DNA of 64,000 bases from Herbaspirillum sp. LeCh32-8 (GTDB lineage Bacteria > Pseudomonadota > Gammaproteobacteria > Burkholderiales > Burkholderiaceae_D). The stretch spans positions 62,001 through 126,000 of the forward strand of contig NZ_JAGIPZ010000009.1 in the NCBI RefSeq assembly GCF_017814915.1. Reading direction: 5' to 3'. Of this stretch, positions 47,489-55,826 are shown piece by piece; positions within the stretch are counted from its first letter, which is position 1, and every line of letters begins with the position of its first letter. Below the pieces are notes generated by a model. It saw nothing but the letters and a program-made list of their open reading frames with translations, was not told the origin of the DNA and did not search any database. The position numbers and the translations under genes are program-made.

Positions 47489-48004
47489 ATGAGCCTTTCA
47501 GCAACACCCGCTTCAAACGCACGCCCTACCCCCACCACCCCGAGCGCGCCCGCCACTGGCCTGCGCCAGCGGCTGGTGCTCGACACCAACGTCTGCCTCG
47601 ACCTGTTCGTCTTTCGCGACCCGCGATGGAGCGCGCTGATGCAAGCGCTGCAGGAGCGCAGCGTCGACGCCTACACGCGCGAGGATTGCCGCGCCGAATG
47701 GATGGCGGTGCTGGACTATCCGCACCTGGCGCTGCGCGTGGCCGACAAGGCCGCCCTGTGCGCCGAGTTCGACGACCTGCTGCAATGCCTGCCGTTGGCC
47801 GAGGTCAATACCTTCGGCCTGCCACTGTGCACCGACCGCGACGATCAGAAATTCCTGGAGCTGTCCCTGCAATGCCGCGCCCATGTGCTGGTGAGCAAGG
47901 ACAAGGCCGTGCTCAAGCTGGGCAAGCGCACCTTGCGCCAGGGCATGTTCGCCATCGTCGCTCCGCAGCACTGGCGCATCGACGCTTTCCTGCCGGCGGG
48001 CTGA
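47489..48004 (+). CDS. PIN-domain putative nuclease (toxin-like, COG1569 type)
   Basis: 171 residues. After a Thr/Pro/Ala-rich lead (1-25), the PIN core follows: Asp32 in LVLDTNVCLDLF, Glu70 in CRAEWMAV, Asp116 and Asp118 in LCTDRDDQKFLEL, and Asp138 in VSKDKAVLKLG. The four acidic positions needed to bind metal are kept, so an active RNase is likely. The gene sits between a winged-helix gene and a methionine aminotransferase. PIN proteins of this type are often annotated as toxins, though many are housekeeping. Confidence 0.8.
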   Translation: MSLSATPASNARPTPTTPSAPATGLRQRLVLDTNVCLDLFVFRDPRWSALMQALQERSVDAYTREDCRAEWMAVLDYPHLALRVADKAALCAEFDDLLQCLPLAEVNTFGLPLCTDRDDQKFLELSLQCRAHVLVSKDKAVLKLGKRTLRQGMFAIVAPQHWRIDAFLPAG

Positions 48005-48105
48005 ACGGCCCTGATGCGGCGTCCTGATGCAGCGCAAAAAATGCCGTCGGCGAATCCGGCTAAAATAACGGCCTTGCGAAACCATCAGGATTAGGCCCAG
48101 CAGCA

Positions 48106-49263
48106 ATGAGCACCGCCAACATCGTCACCAAACTGCCCAACGTCGGCACCACCATCTTCACCGTCATGTCCGCGCTCGCCAGCGAAAAGGGCGCGGTCAA
48201 CCTGGGCCAAGGCTTCCCGGACTTCAACTGCGATCCCTCGCTGGTGCAGGCCGTCACCAACGCCATGCAGGACGGCCTGAACCAATACCCGCCGATGGCC
48301 GGCGTGCAGGTGCTGCGCGAAGCCATCGCCGACAAGGTGGAGAAGCTTTACGGCCACCGCTACGACGCCGCCACCGAGATCACCGTGACCGCCGGCGCCA
48401 CCCAGGGCATCCTGACCTCGGTGCTGTGCGCGGTGCATGCCGGCGATGAAGTGATCGTCATCGAGCCGGTGTACGACTGCTATGTACCGGCCATCGAACT
48501 GGCCGGCGGCGTCCCCGTGTTCGTGCAGATGACGGTGGACCAGCGCGGTTACAGCATCCCCTGGGACAAGGTGAAAGCGGCCGTCACGCCCAAGACCCGC
48601 ATGATCATGGTCAACACCCCGCACAACCCCACCGGCAGCGTGATGAAGGCAACCGACGTCGCCGCGCTGGCCGACATCGTGCGCGGCACCGACATCCTGA
48701 TCCTGTCCGACGAAGTCTACGAGCACATGGTCTACGACGGCGCCCCGCACGAATCGCTGGCGCGTCACCCCGAGCTGGCGCAACGCACCTTCATCAACTC
48801 CAGTTTCGGCAAGACCTACCACGTCACCGGCTGGAAGGTCGGCTTCGTCGCCGCGCCGGCCGCGATGACCGCGGAGTTCCGCAAGGTGCACCAGTTCAAC
48901 GTATTCACCGTCAACACACCGGTGCAATACGGCCTGGCCGCCTACATGAAGGATCCGTCGCCCTACCTCGACCTGCCGTCCTTCTACCAGCACAAGCGCG
49001 ACCTGTTCCGCGCCGGTTTGGCCGGCACCCGTTTCGAGCTGCTGCCTTCCGAAGGCACCTACTTCCAGTGCGTGAAGTACGGCGCCATCTCGGACCTGCC
49101 CGAGGCTGAGTTCTGCAAATGGCTGACCACCGAAATCGGCGTGGCCGCCATTCCTGTTTCGGCCTTCTACAACACCCCGCGCGAGTCGGGCATCGTGCGC
49201 TTCTGCTTCGCCAAGAAGGACGAGACCCTGCGCCTGGCGCTGGATCGCCTGGCCAAGCTCTGA
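48106..49263 (+). CDS. methionine aminotransferase (YbdL-like, PLP class I)
   Basis: 385 residues. VNLGQGFPDF opens the family, PLP lysine is Lys236 (SSFGKTYHVTGWKVGF), and NTPHNPTGSVM, ILSDEVYEHMVYD and VRFCFAKKDETL are conserved class I segments. SFGKTYHVTGWK is typical of YbdL/KAT-type methionine-preferring enzymes. It would pass the amino group of Met or aromatic amino acids to 2-oxo acids. A strong terminator follows. Confidence 0.88.
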   Translation: MSTANIVTKLPNVGTTIFTVMSALASEKGAVNLGQGFPDFNCDPSLVQAVTNAMQDGLNQYPPMAGVQVLREAIADKVEKLYGHRYDAATEITVTAGATQGILTSVLCAVHAGDEVIVIEPVYDCYVPAIELAGGVPVFVQMTVDQRGYSIPWDKVKAAVTPKTRMIMVNTPHNPTGSVMKATDVAALADIVRGTDILILSDEVYEHMVYDGAPHESLARHPELAQRTFINSSFGKTYHVTGWKVGFVAAPAAMTAEFRKVHQFNVFTVNTPVQYGLAAYMKDPSPYLDLPSFYQHKRDLFRAGLAGTRFELLPSEGTYFQCVKYGAISDLPEAEFCKWLTTEIGVAAIPVSAFYNTPRESGIVRFCFAKKDETLRLALDRLAKL

Positions 49264-49277
49264 ACCGGTTCCCCCCG

Positions 49278-49307
49278 AAAAAAGGCGTCCGTGGACGCCT
49301 TTTTTTA
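49278..49307 (+). terminator. terminator of the aminotransferase gene
   Basis: AGGCGTCC (49283-49290), GT, GGACGCCT (49293-49300), with AAAAA before and T7 after. Confidence 0.88.
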
Positions 49308-49346
49308 TTGCTGCGCGACGCGACGAACGACGCTGGGTCGCGGCCC

Positions 49347-49430
49347 GCGCCGGGACGACAGGTTGTGGGTGAACTCGACCGACCGGAGGTTCAAGCACTC
49401 TGCCCGATTGTCATCCCGGCGCAGGCCGGG
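49347..49430. repeat. palindromic element between aminotransferase and crotonase genes
   Basis: Terminal inverted repeats GCGCCGGGACGACA (49347-49360) and TGTCATCCCGGCGC (49409-49422), differing at one base, enclose about 48 bases. The right end adds CCCGGC-GCAG-GCCGGG (49415-49430). The GTCATCCCGGCGCAGGCC core looks like the dispersed palindromic elements frequent in proteobacterial genomes. Confidence 0.55.
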
Positions 49431-49522
49431 ACCCGGTGACGTTAGCTGACTCGGCAATCGCGCTTTGCTATCATCACCCGGCCCGACGGACCCAAGGCGC
49501 AACAAGAACAGCACAGCCCACC

Positions 49523-50230
49523 ATGACCGCAGAACTGAAGGCCGCACGCCAGGACGCCACCCTGACCATCACCCTGTCCAACCCCGGCAGCGACAATGCG
49601 TTGGATCCGTCCATGCTGGTGGCGGCGATCGAAACACTGTCAGCCGTCGATCGCGACGAGTCGGTACGCGCCGTGGTGATCACCGGCGCCGACGGTCAGT
49701 TCTGCCGCGGCCTGGATCTACCCAAGGACATGCCCTCCCGCCTGCTGGCGCTGGAAAGCCTGCACAGCCTGATCGACCTGCTGCGCAGCTACCGCAAACC
49801 GGTGATTGCCGCAGTCGACGGCATCGTCGCCGATGCAGGCGTAGCGCTGGCCCTGGCCTGCGACCTGGTGGTGGCCACCCGGCAGGCACACTTCTCGCTC
49901 TCGCCCGCGCAGCGCGGCGTATGGGCCAACGGCGGCGTCGCCTGGTTGCTGGCGCACGCGCTGCCGCCGGCGCTGCTGGCCGAGCTGCATCTGGATGCGA
50001 CGCCGATGCCGGCGCAACGCCTGCACGCGGCCGGCGCCCTCAACCGCCTCGCCGCCGACGGCCGCGCACTGGAAGAGGCGCAGGCCTGGGCCGAACGCAT
50101 CGCCGCGCAAACGCCGGCGGCGCCGCAAGCGGTCGAACAGTTGAAGGAGTTGCTGCACGGCGCGCGCAGTCAATCGCTGGGGGAACATTTCAGCGGCGAG
50201 AAGCATCGCCTGGCAGCACAACGCGGCTGA
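49523..50230 (+). CDS. atypical enoyl-CoA hydratase/isomerase (crotonase) family protein
   Basis: 235 residues, short for the family (about 255-290). The crotonase fold is seen in TITLSNPGSDNALD, VVITGADGQFCRGLDL and the oxyanion-hole region GIVADAGVALALACDLVVAT. The region after LSPAQ reads RGVWANGGVAWLLA, so neither of the two catalytic glutamates of a hydratase is present. It may be an isomerase-like or non-hydratase member, or degenerate. The start at 49523 is the first ATG fitting the family. Confidence 0.75.
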   Translation: MTAELKAARQDATLTITLSNPGSDNALDPSMLVAAIETLSAVDRDESVRAVVITGADGQFCRGLDLPKDMPSRLLALESLHSLIDLLRSYRKPVIAAVDGIVADAGVALALACDLVVATRQAHFSLSPAQRGVWANGGVAWLLAHALPPALLAELHLDATPMPAQRLHAAGALNRLAADGRALEEAQAWAERIAAQTPAAPQAVEQLKELLHGARSQSLGEHFSGEKHRLAAQRG

Positions 50231-50394
50231 TTGCCGCGCATCAAGCGGGGCGAACGCATCCGGCGCTCGCCCTGCCGTCGCCTGCAGCCTGCGTTCCCTT
50301 CCGCTACACTAGCCGGGCGAAAAACAGACGGCACCGCTCCCCATCGCCACACCAGGCAGCCTTCGCAGGTGCCACTCCCCTTACAAGGACACCC

Positions 50395-51087
50395 ATGATC
50401 GACGTCTACAGCTGGGCTACGCCCAACGGCCACAAGGTTCACATCATGCTGGAAGAATGCGGCCTGCCCTACACCGCGCACGCCATCGATATCGGCGCCG
50501 GCGACCAGTTCACGCCGGAATTCCTGAAGATCTCCCCGAACAACAAGATTCCCGCCATCGTCGACCCCGACGGTCCGGACGGCCAGCCGATCTCGCTGTT
50601 CGAGTCCGGCGCGATCCTGATCTACTTGGCGGGCAAGACCGGCCGCCTGCTCGGCAATACCGACCGCGAGAAGTACGAAGTGCTGCAATGGGTGATGTTC
50701 CAGATGGGCGGCCTCGGCCCGATGCTGGGCCAGGCGCACCACTTCCGCCTGTACGCGCCGGAACAGATCGAATACGCCGTGAACCGCTACAGCAACGAAG
50801 CCAAGCGGCTCTACCAGGTGATGGACAAGCAACTGGGCCAGCACGCCTACCTGGCCGGCGACGCATACACCATCGCCGACATCGCCTGCTTCCCGTGGAC
50901 GCGCTCGCACAAGAACCAGGGCATCGCCCTGGAGGATTATCCGAACGTGAAACGCTGGTTCGACGCCATCAGCGCGCGTCCGGCCGTGCAACGCGGCGTG
51001 GCCGTGCTGGCCGACAAGCGCAAGCCGCTGCATGACGACAAGGCCAAGGAGCTGCTGTTCGGCAAGAGCCAGTACCAGAAGCGATAA
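50395..51087 (+). CDS. yfcG: YfcG-like disulfide-bond oxidoreductase (Nu-class glutathione transferase)
   Basis: 230 residues. MIDVYSWATPNGHKVHIMLEE opens the GST N-domain with the Thr-Pro-Asn site of Nu-class enzymes, then SPNNKIPAIVDPDG, LFESGAILIYLAGKTG and GLGPMLGQAHHF. These give near-complete pattern agreement with E. coli YfcG, which reduces disulfides with glutathione. The ribosome site ACAAGGACACCC precedes 50395; a long in-frame upstream extension is only a shadow of the crotonase gene. Confidence 0.9.
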   Translation: MIDVYSWATPNGHKVHIMLEECGLPYTAHAIDIGAGDQFTPEFLKISPNNKIPAIVDPDGPDGQPISLFESGAILIYLAGKTGRLLGNTDREKYEVLQWVMFQMGGLGPMLGQAHHFRLYAPEQIEYAVNRYSNEAKRLYQVMDKQLGQHAYLAGDAYTIADIACFPWTRSHKNQGIALEDYPNVKRWFDAISARPAVQRGVAVLADKRKPLHDDKAKELLFGKSQYQKR

Positions 51088-51152
51088 AACGATGGAGAGG
51101 AAAGCCGGCGGCGAACGCCACCGGCCCTGAATCTACATGCCCGCCTGAGCAA

Positions 51153-52991
51153 TCAGGCCGAAACGGGCGCGACCTCGAAACGGTTGCGCCCGTTTGCTTT
51201 GGCGCGATACAGCGCGTTGTCGCTTTCGCGCAGCACCGCCTCCTAGTCGGGAGAACCGGCATGCATGATGGCGATGCCGATGGACAGCGTGACGGCAATG
51301 GTCTTGTCGTCCAACACCAGCGGCCGGGCGGCGAAGCTGCGCTGCAGGCGCTCGGCAAAACCGATCGCCACCGCGGCATCGGCGTCGGCCAGGATCACCG
51401 CGAACTCCTCGCCGCCGAAGCGGCCCACGGTGTCGCTCTTGCGCAGCTGCTCGCGCAGCACGTCGGCGAAGTTCTTCAACACCAGGTCGCCCACCGCATG
51501 ACCGTGGGTATCGTTGACGACCTTGAAATGATCCAGGTCGCACATCAGCACCGCCGCGCGGCCATCGACGTTGCGCAGCAGGCGGCCATGCTCCTCCTCC
51601 AGCCGCTTCATGAAATAGCGGCGGTTGGGCAGTTGGGTCAGGAAGTCGGTCAGCGCAAACTCCTGCAGCTCCAGCTCGATCGCCTTGCTTTCGCTGACAT
51701 CGCTGACGAAGCCGTGCCACAGCACCGTGCCGTCGGCCAGACAGCGCGGACGTGCATGGCCGCGCAGCCAGCGCATGGCCAGGCCGGGCGGCAGCACGCG
51801 GTATTCCAGGCGCCAATGCGCGGCGCCGTCGGCGATCGCCTGCCGCGAGGCCTCATACAGCGGCACATCATCGGGGTGCATGATGGCGAGAATCAGCGAG
51901 GGATCGCCCAGCAACTGATCCGGCGACAAACCGTAAGTCTCGCGCGAGCCTTCGCTGACATAGGTGAAATAGCCCTCCTCGCCCGGCGGAACGCGTTACT
52001 GGAAGCCCATGCCCGGAATCTCGCTGGTCAGGTCGGCCAGCAGCTCGCTGCTCTTGCGCAGCTTGTCGGTAAGCTGCTTGACCTCGGTGATGTCGGTGGT
52101 GGTGCCGATCATGCGCAACGCGTTGCCCTCGCTGTCGCGCGCTACCACCTTGCCGCGGCTGCTGATCCACTTGTAGCTGCCGTCGCGGCAGAGGATGCGA
52201 TGCTCGACCACATAGGTGTCGGATCTGGCCTGGAAGTGCTTGCGGATGGTCTCCTGCACATAGGCCAGGTCGTCGGGGTGCACGCGCTTGTAGGCGTCTT
52301 CGATGTGGTTGGACAGCTCCCAGTCCTCATAGCCGAGGATGGCCTTCCAGCCGCGCGAATAGTAAATTTCGCCGGTCACCGCGTTGCGGTCCCAGATACC
52401 GGTGCCGCTGCCCTCGATGGCCAGCGCCATGCGTTCGTGCGAAGGGCCGGCCGTCTCGATGGGCGGGCGGATGTGGTCAGGCGCGAGGGAACGCTCAATC
52501 GACAGCATCGCCATCGATACCGCCGCGCCGACGGTCTGGCGGTAGGCGGGATCGGCGTGCAGGCCATCGTCAGCGGCCCCCGGCGCACCGCATACCACCA
52601 GGATGCCGGCCACATCACCGGCGAAGGACCGCAGCGGCAGCATCTCGGCCACCGTCGCGCCGTGGATCGACGCCACCGCCTGGAACAGCGCCCAGAACTG
52701 CGGGGTATCGGGGGCGTCGACCTCCAGCGTCTCGATGTGTTGCACGTGCGGCGGCGCCATGCAAGGCGCGGCGCCCACGCGCATGCGGCGGGCCGAGGCG
52801 TCGAACAGGAATACGGCCAGCGAACGCGTCGGGTAGGTCTGGGAAAATCCGCCTGCGATGCGATCGAGCAAATGGTCGAGCGGCGCTCCGCGGGCGATGT
52901 AGGAAAGGGTCACATTGTTGAATGCGAGCGCCTTCTGGTGAAAAGCGGTGGTAGCTTGGCTTGCTGGGTGTTCAAACGTCATGGCATTCAT
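51153..52991 (-). pseudogene. GAF/PAS-PAS-GGDEF diguanylate cyclase interrupted by two in-frame stop codons
   Basis: Reading from MNAMTFEHPA (52991), the frame stays open to a TAA at 51996-51998, continues in the same frame to a TAG at 51243-51245, and ends at TGA 51153-51155. Joined, it gives an N-terminal sensor, a PAS domain (SRGWKAILGYEDW), a second PAS domain (YVSEGSRETYGLSPDQLLG), and a GGDEF domain with GGEEF and an RxxD inhibitory site (RKSD, 5 residues before). Both stops fall inside conserved blocks (FQ-stop-RVPPGEEG and SPD-stop-EAVLRESDNALYRAK), where related proteins have Tyr. Neither half could make an intact enzyme from the first start. Confidence 0.8.
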
Positions 52992-53190
52992 GGGCAAACG
53001 CGCGGCGACGCTTGCAGCCTGCCGCGCCAGCGTCCGTCGGCAGAGCCATCCCCCATGGCGGCTGCGCCGGACGTCCTCGCGCGCGCTTTGCGCTACGCGT
53101 CGGCACCAAATTGGCGCAGTGCCGAGTTCGTCCACATTAGCATCTTCTCAACAAGCCTAGAAGGCAAATCACGTCGAGAAATCGTTGCGA

Positions 53191-53205
53191 TGTTGTATGA
53201 CAACA
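53191..53205. promoter_or_regulatory. palindrome of the FadR/GntR operator form
   Basis: TGTTGTATGACAACA: perfect 6-bp arms around ATG, containing TTGT-ATG-ACAA, which satisfies the TnGT-N3-ACnA pattern of FadR-subfamily GntR sites. It sits in the 256-base gap between the broken cyclase gene (200 bases upstream of its start) and the end of the MaoC gene. Confidence 0.35.
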
Positions 53206-53247
53206 AATACCGTGACTATTGACGAGGATATCTCGCCAAGCCCTGCC

Positions 53248-53703
53248 TCAATAGCGCCGCACCAGGAATTCGGCTACGCATACAGGCTTCTCCGAGCCCT
53301 CGCATTCGACGGTGATTTCCCACGCCAGCTGGGCGCCGCCGGGGATGTCTTCCACTGTCTGCAGCACGATCACACCGCGCACGCTGCGCCCCACCGGCAG
53401 CGGCGCCGGGAAACGCACGCGATTGAGGCCATAGTTGAGCAGCATCTTCACATCCGGGCCCAGGCTGATGGCGCTGCCCAGTATCTTCGAGAGCAAGGCC
53501 AACGTCAGGAAGCCGTGCGCCACGGTACCGCCGAAGGGCAGCTCGCGCGCCGCGCGTTCGGGGTCGACGTGGATCCACTGGTGATCGCCGGTGGCATCGG
53601 CGAAACGATTGACCTGGTCCTGCGACACTTCCATCCATTCGCTGACGGCCACTTCCTGGCCGACCAGCGCTTTCAACTCTTCCAGCGTAGCGATTTCGCG
53701 CAT
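53248..53703 (-). CDS. MaoC-family (R)-enoyl-CoA hydratase
   Basis: 151 residues, hot-dog fold. The hydratase-2 motif ATGDHQWIHVD gives catalytic Asp40 and His45, followed by GGTVAHGFLTLALLS. It hydrates (R)-specific enoyl-CoA, a reaction that can feed PHA monomers, or acts on another acyl-CoA. The start MREIATLEEL at 53703 has AAGGAAGCAGG. It follows wspR by 55 bases on the same strand but has no link in function to Wsp. Confidence 0.88.
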   Translation of the reverse strand: MREIATLEELKALVGQEVAVSEWMEVSQDQVNRFADATGDHQWIHVDPERAARELPFGGTVAHGFLTLALLSKILGSAISLGPDVKMLLNYGLNRVRFPAPLPVGRSVRGVIVLQTVEDIPGGAQLAWEITVECEGSEKPVCVAEFLVRRY

Positions 53704-53758
53704 CCTGCTTCCTTGTCCTTGCCTTGTCTTTGTTTTGTCGCCGGCCTTGGCCAACTCG

Positions 53759-54784
53759 TCAGGCGTCTTTCGACACCACCCGGTTGCGGCCCTGCTGCTT
53801 GGCCTGATAGAGGCGGCGGTCCGCCATTTCGATCAATTCGCTGGGCTCCTGTTCCTCGCCCGGCACCAGGCAGCCGGCGCCGATGCTGACCGTCAGCCAC
53901 TGGCTGGCGGCCGAACGCTCGTGCATCACCTGCTGCGCCTCGACCATGCGACAGATCTTCTCGCCGATGGCGTAAGCGCCGTCCAGCGCGGTGCGCGGCA
54001 GGATCATCGCAAACTCTTCGCCGCCGAAGCGCGCCGACAGATCGGCCGGGCGCATGATGCTGCCTTCCAGCGCCTGCGCCACCTGCTTGAGCACCGCATC
54101 GCCGGCCACGTGGCCGTAGGTGTCGTTATAGAGCTTGAAGTAGTCGACGTCGATCAGCAAGAGCGACAGTTCCAGCTTCTCACGCCGCGCGCGCTTCCAT
54201 TCGGCGGCAAGGTAATCATCGAAATAGCGGCGGTTGGCGATGGACGTCAGGCCGTCGGTATTGGTCAGGCGCTGCAGCTCGAAGTTGGACTTCTGCAGCT
54301 GCTGCTGGCTTTCGCGCAGCGCGCGGTAGGCGGCGTCGCGCTGCAGCAGGTTGATGTAGGAGCGCGAATGGTGACGAATGCGCGCCACCAGCTCGATCAC
54401 GTCCGGCAGCTTGACCATGTAGTCGTTGACGCCGCCGGCGAAGGCGTCGCGCTTGACCGTGGCGTCCTCCTTGGACGACAGCACGATGATGGGCACATCG
54501 GCCAGCGACGGCGTGGCGCGGTACTGGCGCACCAGCGTCATGCCGTCCACGCCCGGCATCACCAGGTCTTGGAGAATCACCGTGGGCCGGGTTTTTTCAG
54601 CCACGGCAACGGCCTCTTCGGCGCGGGTGCAGAAGTGGAAATCGATGTTCGGTTCGTTGAGCAGCGCGCGGCGAATAGCTTCGCCCACCATGGCCTGGTC
54701 GTCGACCAGCAGCACCATGATCTTGTAATCGTCTGCCGGCAGCGCGGGGGCGCCGGTCTGGATGTCGGTATGGACCGAGCTCAT
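53759..54784 (-). CDS. wspR: WspR, response regulator diguanylate cyclase
   Basis: 341 residues. A receiver domain (about 20-140; LVDDQAMVGEAI, phospho-acceptor Asp in ILQDLVMPGVDG) is joined by a helical stalk to a GGDEF domain with GGEEF. The inhibitory site RPAD lies exactly 5 residues before it, so product feedback is expected. Phosphorylated by WspE, it clusters and makes cyclic di-GMP. It is last of the wsp genes; the ribosome site is AAGGA before ATG 54784. Confidence 0.95.
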   Translation of the reverse strand: MSSVHTDIQTGAPALPADDYKIMVLLVDDQAMVGEAIRRALLNEPNIDFHFCTRAEEAVAVAEKTRPTVILQDLVMPGVDGMTLVRQYRATPSLADVPIIVLSSKEDATVKRDAFAGGVNDYMVKLPDVIELVARIRHHSRSYINLLQRDAAYRALRESQQQLQKSNFELQRLTNTDGLTSIANRRYFDDYLAAEWKRARREKLELSLLLIDVDYFKLYNDTYGHVAGDAVLKQVAQALEGSIMRPADLSARFGGEEFAMILPRTALDGAYAIGEKICRMVEAQQVMHERSAASQWLTVSIGAGCLVPGEEQEPSELIEMADRRLYQAKQQGRNRVVSKDA

Positions 54785-54794
54785 TTTTAATCCT

Positions 54795-55826
54795 TCAGAT
54801 TGTTGCAGTCAAAATTGCCTGCAGCCGCGCCGCGATGCCCGTAACAGGGAGCACCTCGACGGCTGCATTGAGCGCCACTGCGGCCTTGGGCATGCCGTAG
54901 ACCGCACAACTTTTCTGGTCCTGGGCGATGGTATGGCAGCCGCTGTCGCGCAGCGCTTTCAGGCCTGCGGCGCCATCGCGCCCCATGCCCGTCAACAGCA
55001 CACCGATGGCCCGACCCGGCCAATGCTTGACGACGCTGTGGAAGAACATGTCTACCGAGGGCCGGTAGACGTCACTCGGCGAACCGCTGGCGTAGCCCAG
55101 CGTGTCGCCGCCCTTCAATACCAGATGCTTGTTGCTGCCGGCCAGCAGCACTTCCCCGCGACGCGGCTGGTCGCCCTCCGCCGCCAGGCGCACCTTGAGC
55201 AAGCACTGCTGCTGCAGCCACTCGGCCATGCCGGGGGCGAAGGCCTCATCAATGTGCTGCACGATCACCATGGCGCCGGCAAACTCGCGCGGCACCGCCT
55301 TCAAGACCATCGCCAACGCGGCCGGTCCACCGGCCGACGCGCCCACCGCCACCAGCGGCACCACGCCGTCCACCGGCGCGGCATGCGCCACGACGGCAGC
55401 AGCCTTCGGCCGCGGCGGCGGCGCCACCGCTTCGGGCGGCAGGCGGCCGAGGTTATCGATCTTCTCGATCAGGGCGGCGGCGTCACGCTTGCCGGCCGCG
55501 CCGATCAGGGCCGGCGTCTGCGTGGCGTCCAGCGCGCCGCAGCCCAGCGCCTCATAAATCTTGCCCGCGCTGGTGCCCATGTCGGAGGTCACTACCAGAA
55601 TCGGGCAGGGCGTGTCCTGCATGATGCGGCGGGTCGCCTCGACGCCGTCCATCCTGGGCATCAACAGATCCATCAGCACCACGTCGGGCAGCTGCCAGGC
55701 GCACATCTGCACGGCTTCCTCGCCGTCGCGCGCAATCCAGATCAGTTCATGCCTGCCGGTCTCGGCGATCACCCGGCGCAGCACTTCCACCATCATCGGT
55801 GTGTCGTTGACGATGCCTATCCTCAC
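54795..55826 (-). CDS. wspF: WspF, CheB-type methylesterase
   Basis: 343 residues. A receiver domain with Asp53 (LMDLLMPRMDG) precedes a linker and the methylesterase with Ser164 (GASAGGPAA), His191 (VQHIDEAF) and Asp284 (GMGRDGAAG). It demethylates WspA and resets the pathway; loss of WspF in Pseudomonas gives wrinkly, high cyclic di-GMP cells. The start is GTG 55826, overlapping the wspE stop. Confidence 0.95.
   Translation of the reverse strand: MRIGIVNDTPMMVEVLRRVIAETGRHELIWIARDGEEAVQMCAWQLPDVVLMDLLMPRMDGVEATRRIMQDTPCPILVVTSDMGTSAGKIYEALGCGALDATQTPALIGAAGKRDAAALIEKIDNLGRLPPEAVAPPPRPKAAAVVAHAAPVDGVVPLVAVGASAGGPAALAMVLKAVPREFAGAMVIVQHIDEAFAPGMAEWLQQQCLLKVRLAAEGDQPRRGEVLLAGSNKHLVLKGGDTLGYASGSPSDVYRPSVDMFFHSVVKHWPGRAIGVLLTGMGRDGAAGLKALRDSGCHTIAQDQKSCAVYGMPKAAVALNAAVEVLPVTGIAARLQAILTATI

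Noticed and set aside
49465-50394. Long N-terminal extension in frame with yfcG
   Set aside because: It overlaps the crotonase gene in another frame; YfcG family similarity begins exactly at 50395 with its own ribosome site.
51133-51816. A 227-residue frame overlapping the GGDEF part of the broken cyclase
   Set aside because: Arg/Ala-rich shadow in another frame; the GGEEF frame with conserved motifs is the real one.
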